From: Bacteroidales bacterium
Lineage (GTDB): Bacteria; Bacteroidota; Bacteroidia; Bacteroidales; UBA7332
Length of the DNA: 61,702 bases
Direction of reading: 5' to 3'
Assembly (NCBI GenBank): GCA_028687995.1
Contig: JAQTZA010000016.1
Span: 1 to 61,702, forward strand
Shown in pieces: positions 42,481-51,556 of the stretch. How positions within the stretch are numbered: position 1 is the stretch's first letter; every line of letters starts with the position of its first letter. Position numbers and translations under genes: made by a program. The notes below the pieces were generated by a model, which saw nothing but the letters and a program-made list of their open reading frames with translations, was not told where the DNA came from and searched no databases.

Positions 42481-44685
42481 ATGACCAAAGATACAATTAT
42501 ATTTAAGTATGAGTACAAGAAACTTATAGCATCACTAGACAATACAATCTCTAAAAATGACATAGATTACTGTAAAACAGCAATCTATAAATCAATCGAG
42601 AGAGGATTGTATCAAGATGATGCCTATGGTATGAATCCAATAATCAGATTACTTACCACTGCAAACATCTTGGTTGAAGAGATTGGATTACGAAAAACTT
42701 CAATCATTCCATTCATTCTCTACCAAGCTATTTCAAATAATATTATTTCTACATCAGAATTAGAAAAACAATTTGGAAATGACGAAGTGAAAATTGCTCG
42801 CGGATTGCTTAAAATTAGCGAACTATATGCTAAAAATCCGTCTATCGAGTCTGAAAACTTTACAAAGTTATTCATTACTTTTTCAGAAGATGTTCGAGTT
42901 GTTTTAATCATGCTAGCAGACAGATTATTACTACTTCGTTCACTAAGCAACCATCCCAATGAAGAATTGAGACGAAAAATTGCTTACGAAGCTTCTTATC
43001 TATATGCTCCGTTGGCACACAGGCTCGGCCTTTATCGAGTAAAGTCTGAGATGGAAGATTTGTCACTCAAATATACAAATCGCGGAATTTATACTGAAAT
43101 CGCCTCCAAGCTAAGTGACACAAAACGAGACAGAGACACATATATTCAAAATTTTATACTTCCTATAAAGAACAAATTATCGGAAGCCGGTTTGAAATTT
43201 GACATCAAAGGTCGTACAAAATCCATACACTCTATATGGAACAAAATTCGAAAACAGGAGACCACATTTGAACGGATTTACGATCTTTTTGCCATCCGAA
43301 TCATTCTGGAATCTCCACTTGAGAAGGAAAAAGCAGAATGTTGGCACTCCTATTCGATTGTCACTGATATGTATCAACCAAACCCTAAAAGATTACGCGA
43401 CTGGCTTTCAATCCCAAAAAGCAATGGCTACGAATCGCTACACATCACAGTGATGGGACCAGAAGGAAAATGGGTTGAAGTGCAAATTCGCACTAGGAGA
43501 ATGGACGAAATTGCGGAGAAAGGTTTGGCGGCGCATTGGAAATATAAAGGAGGAAAAGAAGAAAGAGGTCTCGACGAATGGTTGAATAACGTCAGAGAAG
43601 TACTTGAAGCCTCAGATGCGAGCCCTCTCGATGTGATGCAAGAGTTGAGACCTGAACTTTATGACAACGAAATATTTGTTTTCACACCCAAAGGAGATTT
43701 ACACAAACTTCCTAAGGGAGCCACTTTGCTTGATTTCGCCTTCAGTATTCATACTGGATTAGGAAGCAAATGCGTTGGAGCCAAAGTGAATGGCAAGAAT
43801 GTAACTATCAAACACAAACTATCGAGTGGTGATCAGGTGGAAATTTTGACATCTCCTTCACAAAAGCCTAAACAAGATTGGCTAAACATTGCAACTACTT
43901 CGAAGGCGCGCGTTAAAATAAAACAATCGCTTAAAGAAGCAGAATACAAAGAAGCAGAATACGGGAAAGAACTTTTTCAACGTAGAATAAAGAATCGAAA
44001 AATCGATTTCGAAGAAGCCTCATTTACAAAATTGATAAAGAAAAATGGCTTCAAAAACGCAACAGACTTCTTTTTTGATTTGGCAGCCGACAAAATTGAC
44101 ATCAATAAAATGGTGGAACAATTAGTCGAAATTGATCGAAAAGAAAAAGGTAAAGATACTCCAACTGAAGCTCGGGGAGCCGAGACTTTTGTTGTTTCAG
44201 AAATCAACAACGAATCTTCATCAAAAAAAGAAGATGAATTGGTGATTGATCAGAATTTACGTGGAGTTGATTACAAATTAGCCAAATGCTGCAATCCAAT
44301 ATATGGGGACGAAATATTTGGCTTTGTAGCTTCGACTGGTGGAATTAAAATCCATAGAACTTCATGCGCAAATGCGCCTCAAATGATTTCACGATTTGGA
44401 TATAGAATCGTTCAAACCAAATGGGCAGGAAAATCGGATTCACAATACGCTATCACGCTACATATAATTGGGAATGATGACATTGGAATTGTAACAAACA
44501 TTACCTCAATAATATCAAAGGAAAAAAAAGTTTTACTCCGTTCCATTTCCATCGACTCGCATGATGGATTGTTCAATGGAAATCTAACAATTTCAGTGAA
44601 TGATACCTCTAGCCTTGACGCACTAATTAAGAAATTAAAAACAGTCAAAGGGGTAAAGAATATTGAACGCGGCGGGCAATTTTGA
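42481..44685 (+). CDS. RelA/SpoT-homologue (p)ppGpp synthetase, hydrolase-inactive
   Basis: This 734-residue long RSH protein has an HD-like N-terminal region (about 40-190) lacking the HDxxED residues of ppGpp hydrolases: the expected position reads FILYQAISNN. The synthetase domain (about 235-365) looks intact: RIYDLFAIRIIL, IPKSNGYESLHITV, VEVQIRTRRMDEIAEKGLAAHWKYKG. A TGS domain (about 395-455, IFVFTPKGDLHKLPKGATLLDFAF), a Cys-containing conserved domain (LAKCCNPIYGDEI) and a C-terminal ACT domain follow. It therefore looks like a RelA-type alarmone synthetase. Confidence 0.92.
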   Translation: MTKDTIIFKYEYKKLIASLDNTISKNDIDYCKTAIYKSIERGLYQDDAYGMNPIIRLLTTANILVEEIGLRKTSIIPFILYQAISNNIISTSELEKQFGNDEVKIARGLLKISELYAKNPSIESENFTKLFITFSEDVRVVLIMLADRLLLLRSLSNHPNEELRRKIAYEASYLYAPLAHRLGLYRVKSEMEDLSLKYTNRGIYTEIASKLSDTKRDRDTYIQNFILPIKNKLSEAGLKFDIKGRTKSIHSIWNKIRKQETTFERIYDLFAIRIILESPLEKEKAECWHSYSIVTDMYQPNPKRLRDWLSIPKSNGYESLHITVMGPEGKWVEVQIRTRRMDEIAEKGLAAHWKYKGGKEERGLDEWLNNVREVLEASDASPLDVMQELRPELYDNEIFVFTPKGDLHKLPKGATLLDFAFSIHTGLGSKCVGAKVNGKNVTIKHKLSSGDQVEILTSPSQKPKQDWLNIATTSKARVKIKQSLKEAEYKEAEYGKELFQRRIKNRKIDFEEASFTKLIKKNGFKNATDFFFDLAADKIDINKMVEQLVEIDRKEKGKDTPTEARGAETFVVSEINNESSSKKEDELVIDQNLRGVDYKLAKCCNPIYGDEIFGFVASTGGIKIHRTSCANAPQMISRFGYRIVQTKWAGKSDSQYAITLHIIGNDDIGIVTNITSIISKEKKVLLRSISIDSHDGLFNGNLTISVNDTSSLDALIKKLKTVKGVKNIERGGQF

Positions 44686-44725
44686 TATACGATTGTACTA
44701 AATATACAAGCTCAATTACTCACTT

Positions 44726-45181
44726 ATGAAACAAATTGAAAAGATTTCAGAAAACAATCATTTTACAGCTGTCAATGTTGGTAAATTTGAAGATGTAATG
44801 GATTACACATTAATCCATCCAATCAATAAAAAATTGGTTGAAGGCAAGGTGTTTCTGAAGGATGCGACCAATGCAACAGGAACAGAAATATCTTTCAATC
44901 AACTATCTCCACGATCAGAACAGCCATATTTTCATATTCATAGAAAAAATGAAGAAACTTACATCATTTTGAAAGGATTTGGTTTTTTTCAAGTGGACGA
45001 AGAGTGCTTTGAGATAAAAGAAGGAAGTGTAATCAGAGTTGCACCAAGTGGTAAAAGAGGAATTTGCAATACGTCAAATGGCACGATGAATTATATGGTT
45101 ATCCAATCGAAAGAGTATTCATTGGAGGAACATACAACTGCAGATGGAGAAAGACTGCCAGTCGAGCCCAAGTGGAGATAA
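44726..45181 (+). CDS. Cupin-domain protein
   Basis: This 151-residue single-domain cupin has first motif PYFHIHRKNEETYIILKGFG (about 72-91) with metal-type His74, His76 and Glu80/81, and second motif EIKEGSVIRVAPSGKRGICN (about 97-116), where the usual His is not evident. Function is unknown; cupins range from sugar isomerases to dioxygenases and regulators. It lies 40 bases after relA and may be co-transcribed. Confidence 0.87.
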   Translation: MKQIEKISENNHFTAVNVGKFEDVMDYTLIHPINKKLVEGKVFLKDATNATGTEISFNQLSPRSEQPYFHIHRKNEETYIILKGFGFFQVDEECFEIKEGSVIRVAPSGKRGICNTSNGTMNYMVIQSKEYSLEEHTTADGERLPVEPKWR

Positions 45182-45206
45182 TACAATAACTAGACAAGAA
45201 TTAAGA

Positions 45207-45240
45207 AGTAGGGCCTCAGTCAAAAGATTGAAGCCCTACT
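45207..45240 (+). terminator. Convergent terminator
   Basis: AGTAGGGC (45207-45214) pairs with GCCCTACT (45233-45240), with inner TCA/TGA pairing, followed by CTATTTT. The minus-strand gene stops at 45246. Confidence 0.85.
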
Positions 45241-45245
45241 CTATT

Positions 45246-46766
45246 TTAATTTTGATGTTCTTTACGCAACAAATCATTTACCGTTTTAACCGGATTAAAA
45301 GTCTCTATTGGGACTTCTACAAAAATAGTGTTCCAATCAGACATCGCACCATTCCAGAGACCAGGCAGTTCGAGTGCTTTCAGCCCCTTACCACTTTTCG
45401 ATTTCAGCGATATAAAGCCAGTATTTTTATCTACAAATTGAGTTAAATCGAACTTATTCCCTTTATAATCCTTTACAGCGCATACCAAATCAACAGGATT
45501 AAAGTGAGTTGAGGCATTAAGCAATTCCTTCTTTTCAGGTATTGTTAAATCAATTTGTGAGCTTTCTAATATCTGCAAAGACCATGTACCATCTTGATTT
45601 TGAGCAATAAAAGGGCCACCTCCTGGCTCGCCAATATTTCTTACCATTCCACAAACTCTGATAGGGCGATTCAATTTGTGTTTCAAATAAATTGCCAATT
45701 CAGAATCTTCAAGGTTTTTTACTTCATTGTTTCGAATGCACAGTTCTTTTCTCAAAAAATGAATTATTTCTACTAACTGTTCAGTTGTGTATTTTCCACT
45801 ATCTATCAGATGTAAATATTCGTGTATTTGTTTTTGTATAGCAACCAAAACTCCAGCTATTACCTTTTTATACTCTACCGTAAATGATTTAAAGTTATCT
45901 GGTACAACATTATCGATATTCTTCACAAATATCACATCAGCCGAAATATCATTAAGATTTTCGATCAAAGCCCCATGTCCTCCAGGCCTAAAAAGTAAAG
46001 CCTCTTTGTCTCTAAAAGGTTCATTATTTTCATCAGCCGCAATTGTATCTGTAGCTGGTTTTTGCTCTGAGAATGCAACAATGAACTTAACTCCAAATTT
46101 TTCCTCAAAAGAGGGCAATTTATCAGATACCAAATCCTCAAAAAGGGAGCGGTGTTCTGTAGAAACAGTAAAATGCACATTCACTTCGTGCTTTTTATTA
46201 GCTGCATACAAGGCTCCTTCTACCAAATGCTCTTCCATAGGGGTTCTTGCACCGGCATCACTCAAATGAAACTTCAATAAACCTTTTGGTAAAATTCCAT
46301 ATTTTAATCCATCAATATCAAGCAGAGTAGAAACAACCTCTTTATATCTTGACTCAGCGCATAATCGGGCTATATTCTTTTGGAATTTAACTTCACAAAG
46401 CTGATTTAACTCTTCGTAGAAAGCAAAGTTCTCAATTTCGATGAAGAATTTTTGCTCAAAACTATTGGTTGGAACGTCATATTTTGCTTCAACAAACTCA
46501 AATAAATCTTTAAACATCCGACTCGCTGCACCTGAAGCTGGAACAAATTTCACGATTCGATTTTCCCCGTTCAGATATTCGCTCCATTTATTCATAAAGA
46601 AATCAACTTTCTCTTGATTTAATTTCAAAATCCCTTTTTCAACCGAAGCTGCGCATTCAATTTCAAGAAAAGGAAACCCATTTCGAAAACTTTCTAATTG
46701 CTCATTAATTTGAGATTCTGAGATTCCTTTGGATTGAATTTGTTTTAAATCTTGTGCGTTTAGCAT
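45246..46766 (-). CDS. DUF4301 family protein
   Basis: This 506-residue cytosolic protein is a DUF4301 member (opening LNAQDLKQIQSKGISESQIN; VKFVPASGAASRMFKDLFEF; FRPGGHGALIENLND; VCGMVRNIGEPGGGPF). The SGAASRMFK and RPGGHGALI blocks resemble nucleotide-sugar pyrophosphorylase elements, so a nucleotidyltransferase-type function is possible but unproven. ATG 46766 is preferred; an in-frame start at 46799 adds 11 residues not typical of the family. Confidence 0.85.
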   Translation of the reverse strand: MLNAQDLKQIQSKGISESQINEQLESFRNGFPFLEIECAASVEKGILKLNQEKVDFFMNKWSEYLNGENRIVKFVPASGAASRMFKDLFEFVEAKYDVPTNSFEQKFFIEIENFAFYEELNQLCEVKFQKNIARLCAESRYKEVVSTLLDIDGLKYGILPKGLLKFHLSDAGARTPMEEHLVEGALYAANKKHEVNVHFTVSTEHRSLFEDLVSDKLPSFEEKFGVKFIVAFSEQKPATDTIAADENNEPFRDKEALLFRPGGHGALIENLNDISADVIFVKNIDNVVPDNFKSFTVEYKKVIAGVLVAIQKQIHEYLHLIDSGKYTTEQLVEIIHFLRKELCIRNNEVKNLEDSELAIYLKHKLNRPIRVCGMVRNIGEPGGGPFIAQNQDGTWSLQILESSQIDLTIPEKKELLNASTHFNPVDLVCAVKDYKGNKFDLTQFVDKNTGFISLKSKSGKGLKALELPGLWNGAMSDWNTIFVEVPIETFNPVKTVNDLLRKEHQN

Positions 46767-46863
46767 AACCTTGTATTTTACATTATTGATATAAAGCAAA
46801 AATAATACTTATTCATTACAAACAAGCAAAGTAAAAACATTTTGTGAAAAGATAAAATCAAAA

Positions 46864-46893
46864 AAGGGCTACCAAAATAATTTGGTAACCCTT
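46864..46893 (-). terminator. Terminator of the LruC-domain gene
   Basis: Arms 46864-46876 and 46881-46893 pair with one mismatch, ATAA loop, T-run on the minus strand, 21 bases past the stop codon. Confidence 0.88.
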
Positions 46894-46914
46894 ATATTCT
46901 AAAAAAAATACTTT

Positions 46915-49086
46915 TTATCGATAAATCAATCCAGAATTACGATACCCTGCACCTGTGTTTGAGTACCAATCTGAATATTGAGTTCCATTAGAAAGAATCC
47001 AATCATTAACTTTGAGGAAAACATCATCAATTCTATTTCCCTCTGCTGGATAATCAAACGGTATAGGTGTATCTATCACCCAAGGGTAATTCTGAGAGCC
47101 TACATACCAGCGATCAGACTGATTTGTCAAGTCATCAAATGTCAAGAATAAACTTGAATTTGCTAATTGGGTAGGAGTTTTACCAGCTTTATGCACCTCT
47201 CTACCTCTATTTTGATTCACCACAAGGAATGGGTTATACGGCATTGCACCTAAAGATGAAACCGAAACTGGACTTATGAATGTAATCTTTCTGGTTATCT
47301 GCAATGGATAAATAAATGTTGAGCCAATTACAGTGTTAATGTACCCTGAGCTATTCGAAGCTCCAAAAGGAGTATAGGCGTTATCGAAAAATGGAACAAC
47401 AATTTTAGATTGTCCAGTTTCACAACCATTTGAGCCAACATTAAACAAAGCACCACTCAATAATGCACCTGGTCCTGCATAAGTAGAAGTCACAGATTCA
47501 ACATTAGAAGAATTTCCTTCAAGTTCGAACGCAAATCCATTTCTGTATTGGGCTCCAATTGCTCTGACACGAATAGTAGGGACTACATCTTTTACATTTC
47601 CGGCAGCATTGGTTACATATTTGATTCGATAATCTAATACTAAGTCATTAAAATCGTAATCGCCTTTTTGTGGCCAGTTATCCTCATAAGCCAATGAACC
47701 ATAAGTAGATGCATTTGGATAATAATTATCAAAGGCACGTTCTGGATCATTTGGGTAGTCATCATTTTGATTAGGTACACCATCATGATCATTATCATCA
47801 GGATCTGCCAATTTATTAAATTTTGGTAAATCAACAGCATTCACTGGATCAGTTCTTACAATATACAATACATCATTGAAATCCTGATCGGATGGATACC
47901 GCCCGGGCCCTGATACATCAGCACAAGAGATATCTTCAAATCCAAGAATCAATCTTTGATATTCGGAATCGTATAACATAATGGATTGTTGCTTTCCACC
48001 GTTATTCAAATAGTCCAATGAATATTGATCTACAGTATTATTGACAAGCAAATTGCCATATTGAGAATTGGTTACCCAACCATTTGTAGCTAAAAACCAA
48101 CTAACAGTTACTCCAGGAGGAAAAGTCTCTTTCCAAGTCGAAGTTGCTTCATCATAATATTTTAATAGAACAGTGTTGCCAGGAACTAGCGCACCTCCAC
48201 TACCTACAGCCGAAGAATTTGGAAATATGATGATCCTTTTATTTATTTCTGCAGCTGTTGTTGGAGGATTATTTGTAGGATAATAGAAATATGCAAGAGT
48301 ATTATTTACACCAGCTCCTTCACCCAAAAATGTTATCCAAGCATGTGCTTCAGCTACAAAATTTATATTTGTCACACCATTATTAGTGAACCATTGGGGA
48401 TGCGTTCTCGGCAGGTACGTTGCAGGACTCCCATTTCCTTCAGGAAGTGCAGCATTTATTCTAGACAATAAATCCGAAGTAATTACCTCATTTGCAGGCA
48501 AAAGAAAATTCGGTAGACCATTGGTGTGATTATAATTCCCCAGTACCCATAAGTTTGGTGAGGTTGGAAGTCGAGTCGTGCTTTTATCATATAAAACTGG
48601 ATCTGTATCACCAGCTGCTCTCAAACTTGATTTCATCACTCCATAACCTACTGGATATAATGTTTTGATCATACTTGATTGCCTTGCAAACACATTTAAA
48701 TGTTGGAAAGAAGTACTTAAAACCCTTACATAAATGCTATCCTGATCTTTTGGAAAAGAGAACACAGTTGAATACTGACCTTGAAAATTGGTAGCACCCT
48801 TAAAGCAAAGTGTCGGATTTTTCTTTAGACTTAAACCATCTTTTTCAAATGGGTTTGAAGCATAAACTTCAATATTAACACCCCTCATAGGAGTATTATT
48901 GAAATCTTTAAAAGTAAGACTAAATGAAGTCTCAGAAGCATTCTCAAAATTAAAGCCACTATTCGTTCCATTGATGGCTTTACGAGAATCATACGAAAAA
49001 TCTTTTGTACAAGATGTAAAAAGAATAAACGTTACTGCGAATATGACTTGCAGCAGGCGGTGGTTTTTAATAGCCTTTGCTTTCAT
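46915..49086 (-). CDS. LruC-domain surface lipoprotein
   Basis: This 723-residue lipoprotein has lipobox FTSC with Cys26 after a hydrophobic signal. An Ig/carboxypeptidase-like region (about 50-135) is followed by a large domain. The LruC block contains DQDFNDVLYIV, then Asp-rich Ca-binding type repeats DNDHDGVPNQNDDYPNDPERAF (split here: DDNDHDGVPNQ and NDDYPNDP) and EDNWPQKGDYDFNDLVLDYR. A DUF4842-like C-terminal domain (about 490-700) completes it. Such proteins sit on the outer surface of Bacteroidetes; the LruC name comes from a Leptospira surface antigen. Function is unknown. TATATTTG at 49205-49198 is its -7 element. Confidence 0.88.
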   Translation of the reverse strand: MKAKAIKNHRLLQVIFAVTFILFTSCTKDFSYDSRKAINGTNSGFNFENASETSFSLTFKDFNNTPMRGVNIEVYASNPFEKDGLSLKKNPTLCFKGATNFQGQYSTVFSFPKDQDSIYVRVLSTSFQHLNVFARQSSMIKTLYPVGYGVMKSSLRAAGDTDPVLYDKSTTRLPTSPNLWVLGNYNHTNGLPNFLLPANEVITSDLLSRINAALPEGNGSPATYLPRTHPQWFTNNGVTNINFVAEAHAWITFLGEGAGVNNTLAYFYYPTNNPPTTAAEINKRIIIFPNSSAVGSGGALVPGNTVLLKYYDEATSTWKETFPPGVTVSWFLATNGWVTNSQYGNLLVNNTVDQYSLDYLNNGGKQQSIMLYDSEYQRLILGFEDISCADVSGPGRYPSDQDFNDVLYIVRTDPVNAVDLPKFNKLADPDDNDHDGVPNQNDDYPNDPERAFDNYYPNASTYGSLAYEDNWPQKGDYDFNDLVLDYRIKYVTNAAGNVKDVVPTIRVRAIGAQYRNGFAFELEGNSSNVESVTSTYAGPGALLSGALFNVGSNGCETGQSKIVVPFFDNAYTPFGASNSSGYINTVIGSTFIYPLQITRKITFISPVSVSSLGAMPYNPFLVVNQNRGREVHKAGKTPTQLANSSLFLTFDDLTNQSDRWYVGSQNYPWVIDTPIPFDYPAEGNRIDDVFLKVNDWILSNGTQYSDWYSNTGAGYRNSGLIYR

Positions 49087-49197
49087 AAAACAAAATTGAG
49101 ATAAATAAATTCATTAGGTGGTGTGTGAATTGAATTTCATTTCAATTTTCAAACATGTCAAAAATCTTTATTATCTAGAATAAATTCAAATAATGTG

Positions 49198-49205
49198 CAA
49201 ATATA
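49198..49205 (-). promoter_or_regulatory. -7 element TATATTTG of the LruC-domain gene
   Basis: A perfect -7 match on the minus strand, giving a leader of about 105 bases. The rest of 49087-49373 holds no gene I can see. Confidence 0.45.
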
Positions 49206-49373
49206 AATGAAAAATATTAATTTGAATCTAAAACAACAAAATTAACATACTATATTTCAAATATTTAACGATTCGAGTAAGATTCGCCTACTTAAAGAAT
49301 CCAAGCTATAACAAACATTAAAAGTCGAGCCTAAATAGAACAAATATACAGAGATAATAACAATAGTTATATT

Positions 49374-50759
49374 TTAGAAATTAATCCATATCTCTGGATT
49401 TTGTTTGGTAGTTTCTTTCCATATCTGAAAATGAAGAATTGTTTGATTTCCTTGATCTGAATCTGAATAAATTTTTCCCAAAGCCTGCTTGGTAGAGACT
49501 CGATCTCCAGCACCTACATACACTCGGCTAAGATTAGAGTAAACTGAGAGATAATTTCCATGGCGCACAATTACAGAACTATTATAACCTGGAACGGCAA
49601 AAACTTTGGACACAACTCCTCCAAATATAGCTCGAGCATCAGCTCCAACTTCGCCTTGGATATCTACACCATTATTATTTGTTACTACATATTTTAAATC
49701 TTCATGTTGTTGCTGACCAAAATGTCCTACAATCATAAACCTACCAGTCAATGGAATAGGAAGAATCCCTCTATTTTTCGAGAAATCGTCTGACAAAGAT
49801 TTTTCCTCTTTGGTCATTGCATATCCTCCTTTTGTTTCAGATTTTCTTACTCTTGAAACGGACACTCTTGATTGTTCCTTGGGTGCTACGGTGCTAGGTT
49901 TATTTGCAGTAGGCTTCGTAGACGATTTCGTGGCAGCTTTTGCTTCATTAGCTCTTCTACGAGCGTCTTCATCAGCAAGCCTTTGTTTTCTATCTTCCTC
50001 CTCTTGTGCTTTACGAGCCTCTTCTTGAGCGCGTCTAATTTCTTCTTGTATTATTCTTTGAATTTGCTGATCTAATACTTTTGCTTGCTTTTTTTGTTTC
50101 GAAAGAGATGATTGTAGTTGCTTCCGCTTAGAACCCAAGGATTTAACTACACCTTTTTGTTTATCCTCTTCTGAAACCAACTTTTTGCGTTCTTGCTCTC
50201 TCATAGAGAGAAGATTTTGTTTATCCGATTTTGATTTCTCCAAATCCTGTTTCTTCTTATTTAATTCAGCTTGTTGAATCATTATCTCCTCACCTTTCAT
50301 TCGGCTCCACAAGGCATACTCTTTCAAATAGCGAGTTCTACGGTAGGCTTGAGACAGAGAATTGGAAGAAAAAATAAACATCAGCTTATCGTAAGACGAG
50401 CGTTTCATAAACATCAACTGAACAGATTTGCCATACTCTTCCCGTTTCAAATCGAGTTGTGCCTCCAATAGATTAATTTCTTTTTCCAACGAATTAATTT
50501 GCAACTCCATTTCATCCAACTCATCATTCAAAAGAGTGATGAGTTTTTTTCTTGAAGTTATCTGATTTCCGAGCAGCTTCAATCGATTGAGAGTATATGA
50601 CGCATCCTTTTGATTTGCGTTTAGCATCTTATTAATGCTGGCAATTTGCTCCAAAGCTGCTTTTCGTTTTTTCTCTAAGTCATTTAATTTGGAATTACCT
50701 TGAGAAAACAAAGCCGTAAATACCGAGAGTGAAAAGAGGATCGATAGTAGGATTCTCAT
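49374..50759 (-). CDS. EnvC-like murein hydrolase activator (degenerate M23 domain)
   Basis: This 461-residue protein has a signal peptide (1-19), a long coiled coil (about 20-265, Lys/Glu/Gln-rich), a low-complexity Lys/Ala/Thr linker, and a C-terminal LytM/M23 domain (about 335-461). The domain has NNGVDI where active enzymes have HxGxD, and VYSNL where they have YAHL; only the Asp, the His of VRHGN and LHFQIW remain. It therefore probably activates an amidase rather than cutting peptidoglycan itself, as EnvC does in E. coli. It overlaps the DUF4292 gene by 4 bases. Confidence 0.9.
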   Translation of the reverse strand: MRILLSILFSLSVFTALFSQGNSKLNDLEKKRKAALEQIASINKMLNANQKDASYTLNRLKLLGNQITSRKKLITLLNDELDEMELQINSLEKEINLLEAQLDLKREEYGKSVQLMFMKRSSYDKLMFIFSSNSLSQAYRRTRYLKEYALWSRMKGEEIMIQQAELNKKKQDLEKSKSDKQNLLSMREQERKKLVSEEDKQKGVVKSLGSKRKQLQSSLSKQKKQAKVLDQQIQRIIQEEIRRAQEEARKAQEEEDRKQRLADEDARRRANEAKAATKSSTKPTANKPSTVAPKEQSRVSVSRVRKSETKGGYAMTKEEKSLSDDFSKNRGILPIPLTGRFMIVGHFGQQQHEDLKYVVTNNNGVDIQGEVGADARAIFGGVVSKVFAVPGYNSSVIVRHGNYLSVYSNLSRVYVGAGDRVSTKQALGKIYSDSDQGNQTILHFQIWKETTKQNPEIWINF

Positions 50760-51556
50760 AAATTAGAAAATATTTTTAGGATTTCATTCAAATCAACTTT
50801 GGAATAACGAGAAGGGATTGGGCATTCTACTTGCAATGGTTTATCAAACTCCATTTTAGCAAATTCGAGTGCTGATCCAATTTTTCTTTTGGAAGAAGAC
50901 ATTTCAATTTGCATTGTTTTTGGGAAACCTCTATCAGAAAAATCAGAATATGACCACAGTAATTTCAATTCTGAAACACCGCCAACCAGAACTGTTTGTT
51001 TTAACTGCCTATTTTCATTCAATACAAATTGTGTATTTGCTCCTTTTCTAGAAGTCAGAATCAACTGCTTATCCTTTTTATCAAATTTGAATTGGTCGAT
51101 ATCTGTTTTTTTCAAAGAATCTTTTCCGAGTATGAATAATGTATTCGAGAAAAGAGATTGAATGGTGTTATAATTTATTCCAGAATTATTAAATTCATAA
51201 ATGTGAGCAAATGAATCGGAGAAATAACGGCGATGAAGACGATCAATAGCAATCATACTATCTGGAGTAATTTTCAGACGAGCAATTTCAATTCCCAAAA
51301 ATGCTTGAACAGAAAGATAAACTGCTTGATTACGGATAATTCTCAAATCTCCTTTTGCACTCATTCCGTTTGCATTTATCTGTATTTGAGATCGCAATGT
51401 TTTAAAATGCGGTACTTGCTCAAAAAGCTCCACTAATTGATTAGATGTAGATGGCTCCTTCAATTTGAGTTTGCTCGATCCACAAGAGACCAAAGCTGTT
51501 GATAATAAAATTAACAACAAAAACTCAAAAGCAGATCTGTGTAATTGATTTTTCAT
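50756..51556 (-). CDS. DUF4292 lipoprotein
   Basis: This 266-residue lipoprotein (lipobox VSCG, Cys25) is a DUF4292 member. The mature part looks like a LolA/LolB-type open beta barrel: VPHFKTLRSQIQINANGMSAKGDLRI, then SVQAFLGIEIARLKITPDSM. Members may carry lipids or lipoproteins; this is inferred from fold resemblance. It lies between a TPR lipoprotein and the EnvC-like gene with 4-base overlaps on both sides. Confidence 0.88.
   Translation of the reverse strand: MKNQLHRSAFEFLLLILLSTALVSCGSSKLKLKEPSTSNQLVELFEQVPHFKTLRSQIQINANGMSAKGDLRIIRNQAVYLSVQAFLGIEIARLKITPDSMIAIDRLHRRYFSDSFAHIYEFNNSGINYNTIQSLFSNTLFILGKDSLKKTDIDQFKFDKKDKQLILTSRKGANTQFVLNENRQLKQTVLVGGVSELKLLWSYSDFSDRGFPKTMQIEMSSSKRKIGSALEFAKMEFDKPLQVECPIPSRYSKVDLNEILKIFSNL

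Noticed and set aside
45787..46269. 160-residue plus-strand ORF
   Set aside because: Antisense shadow of the DUF4301 gene; no promoter or domain.
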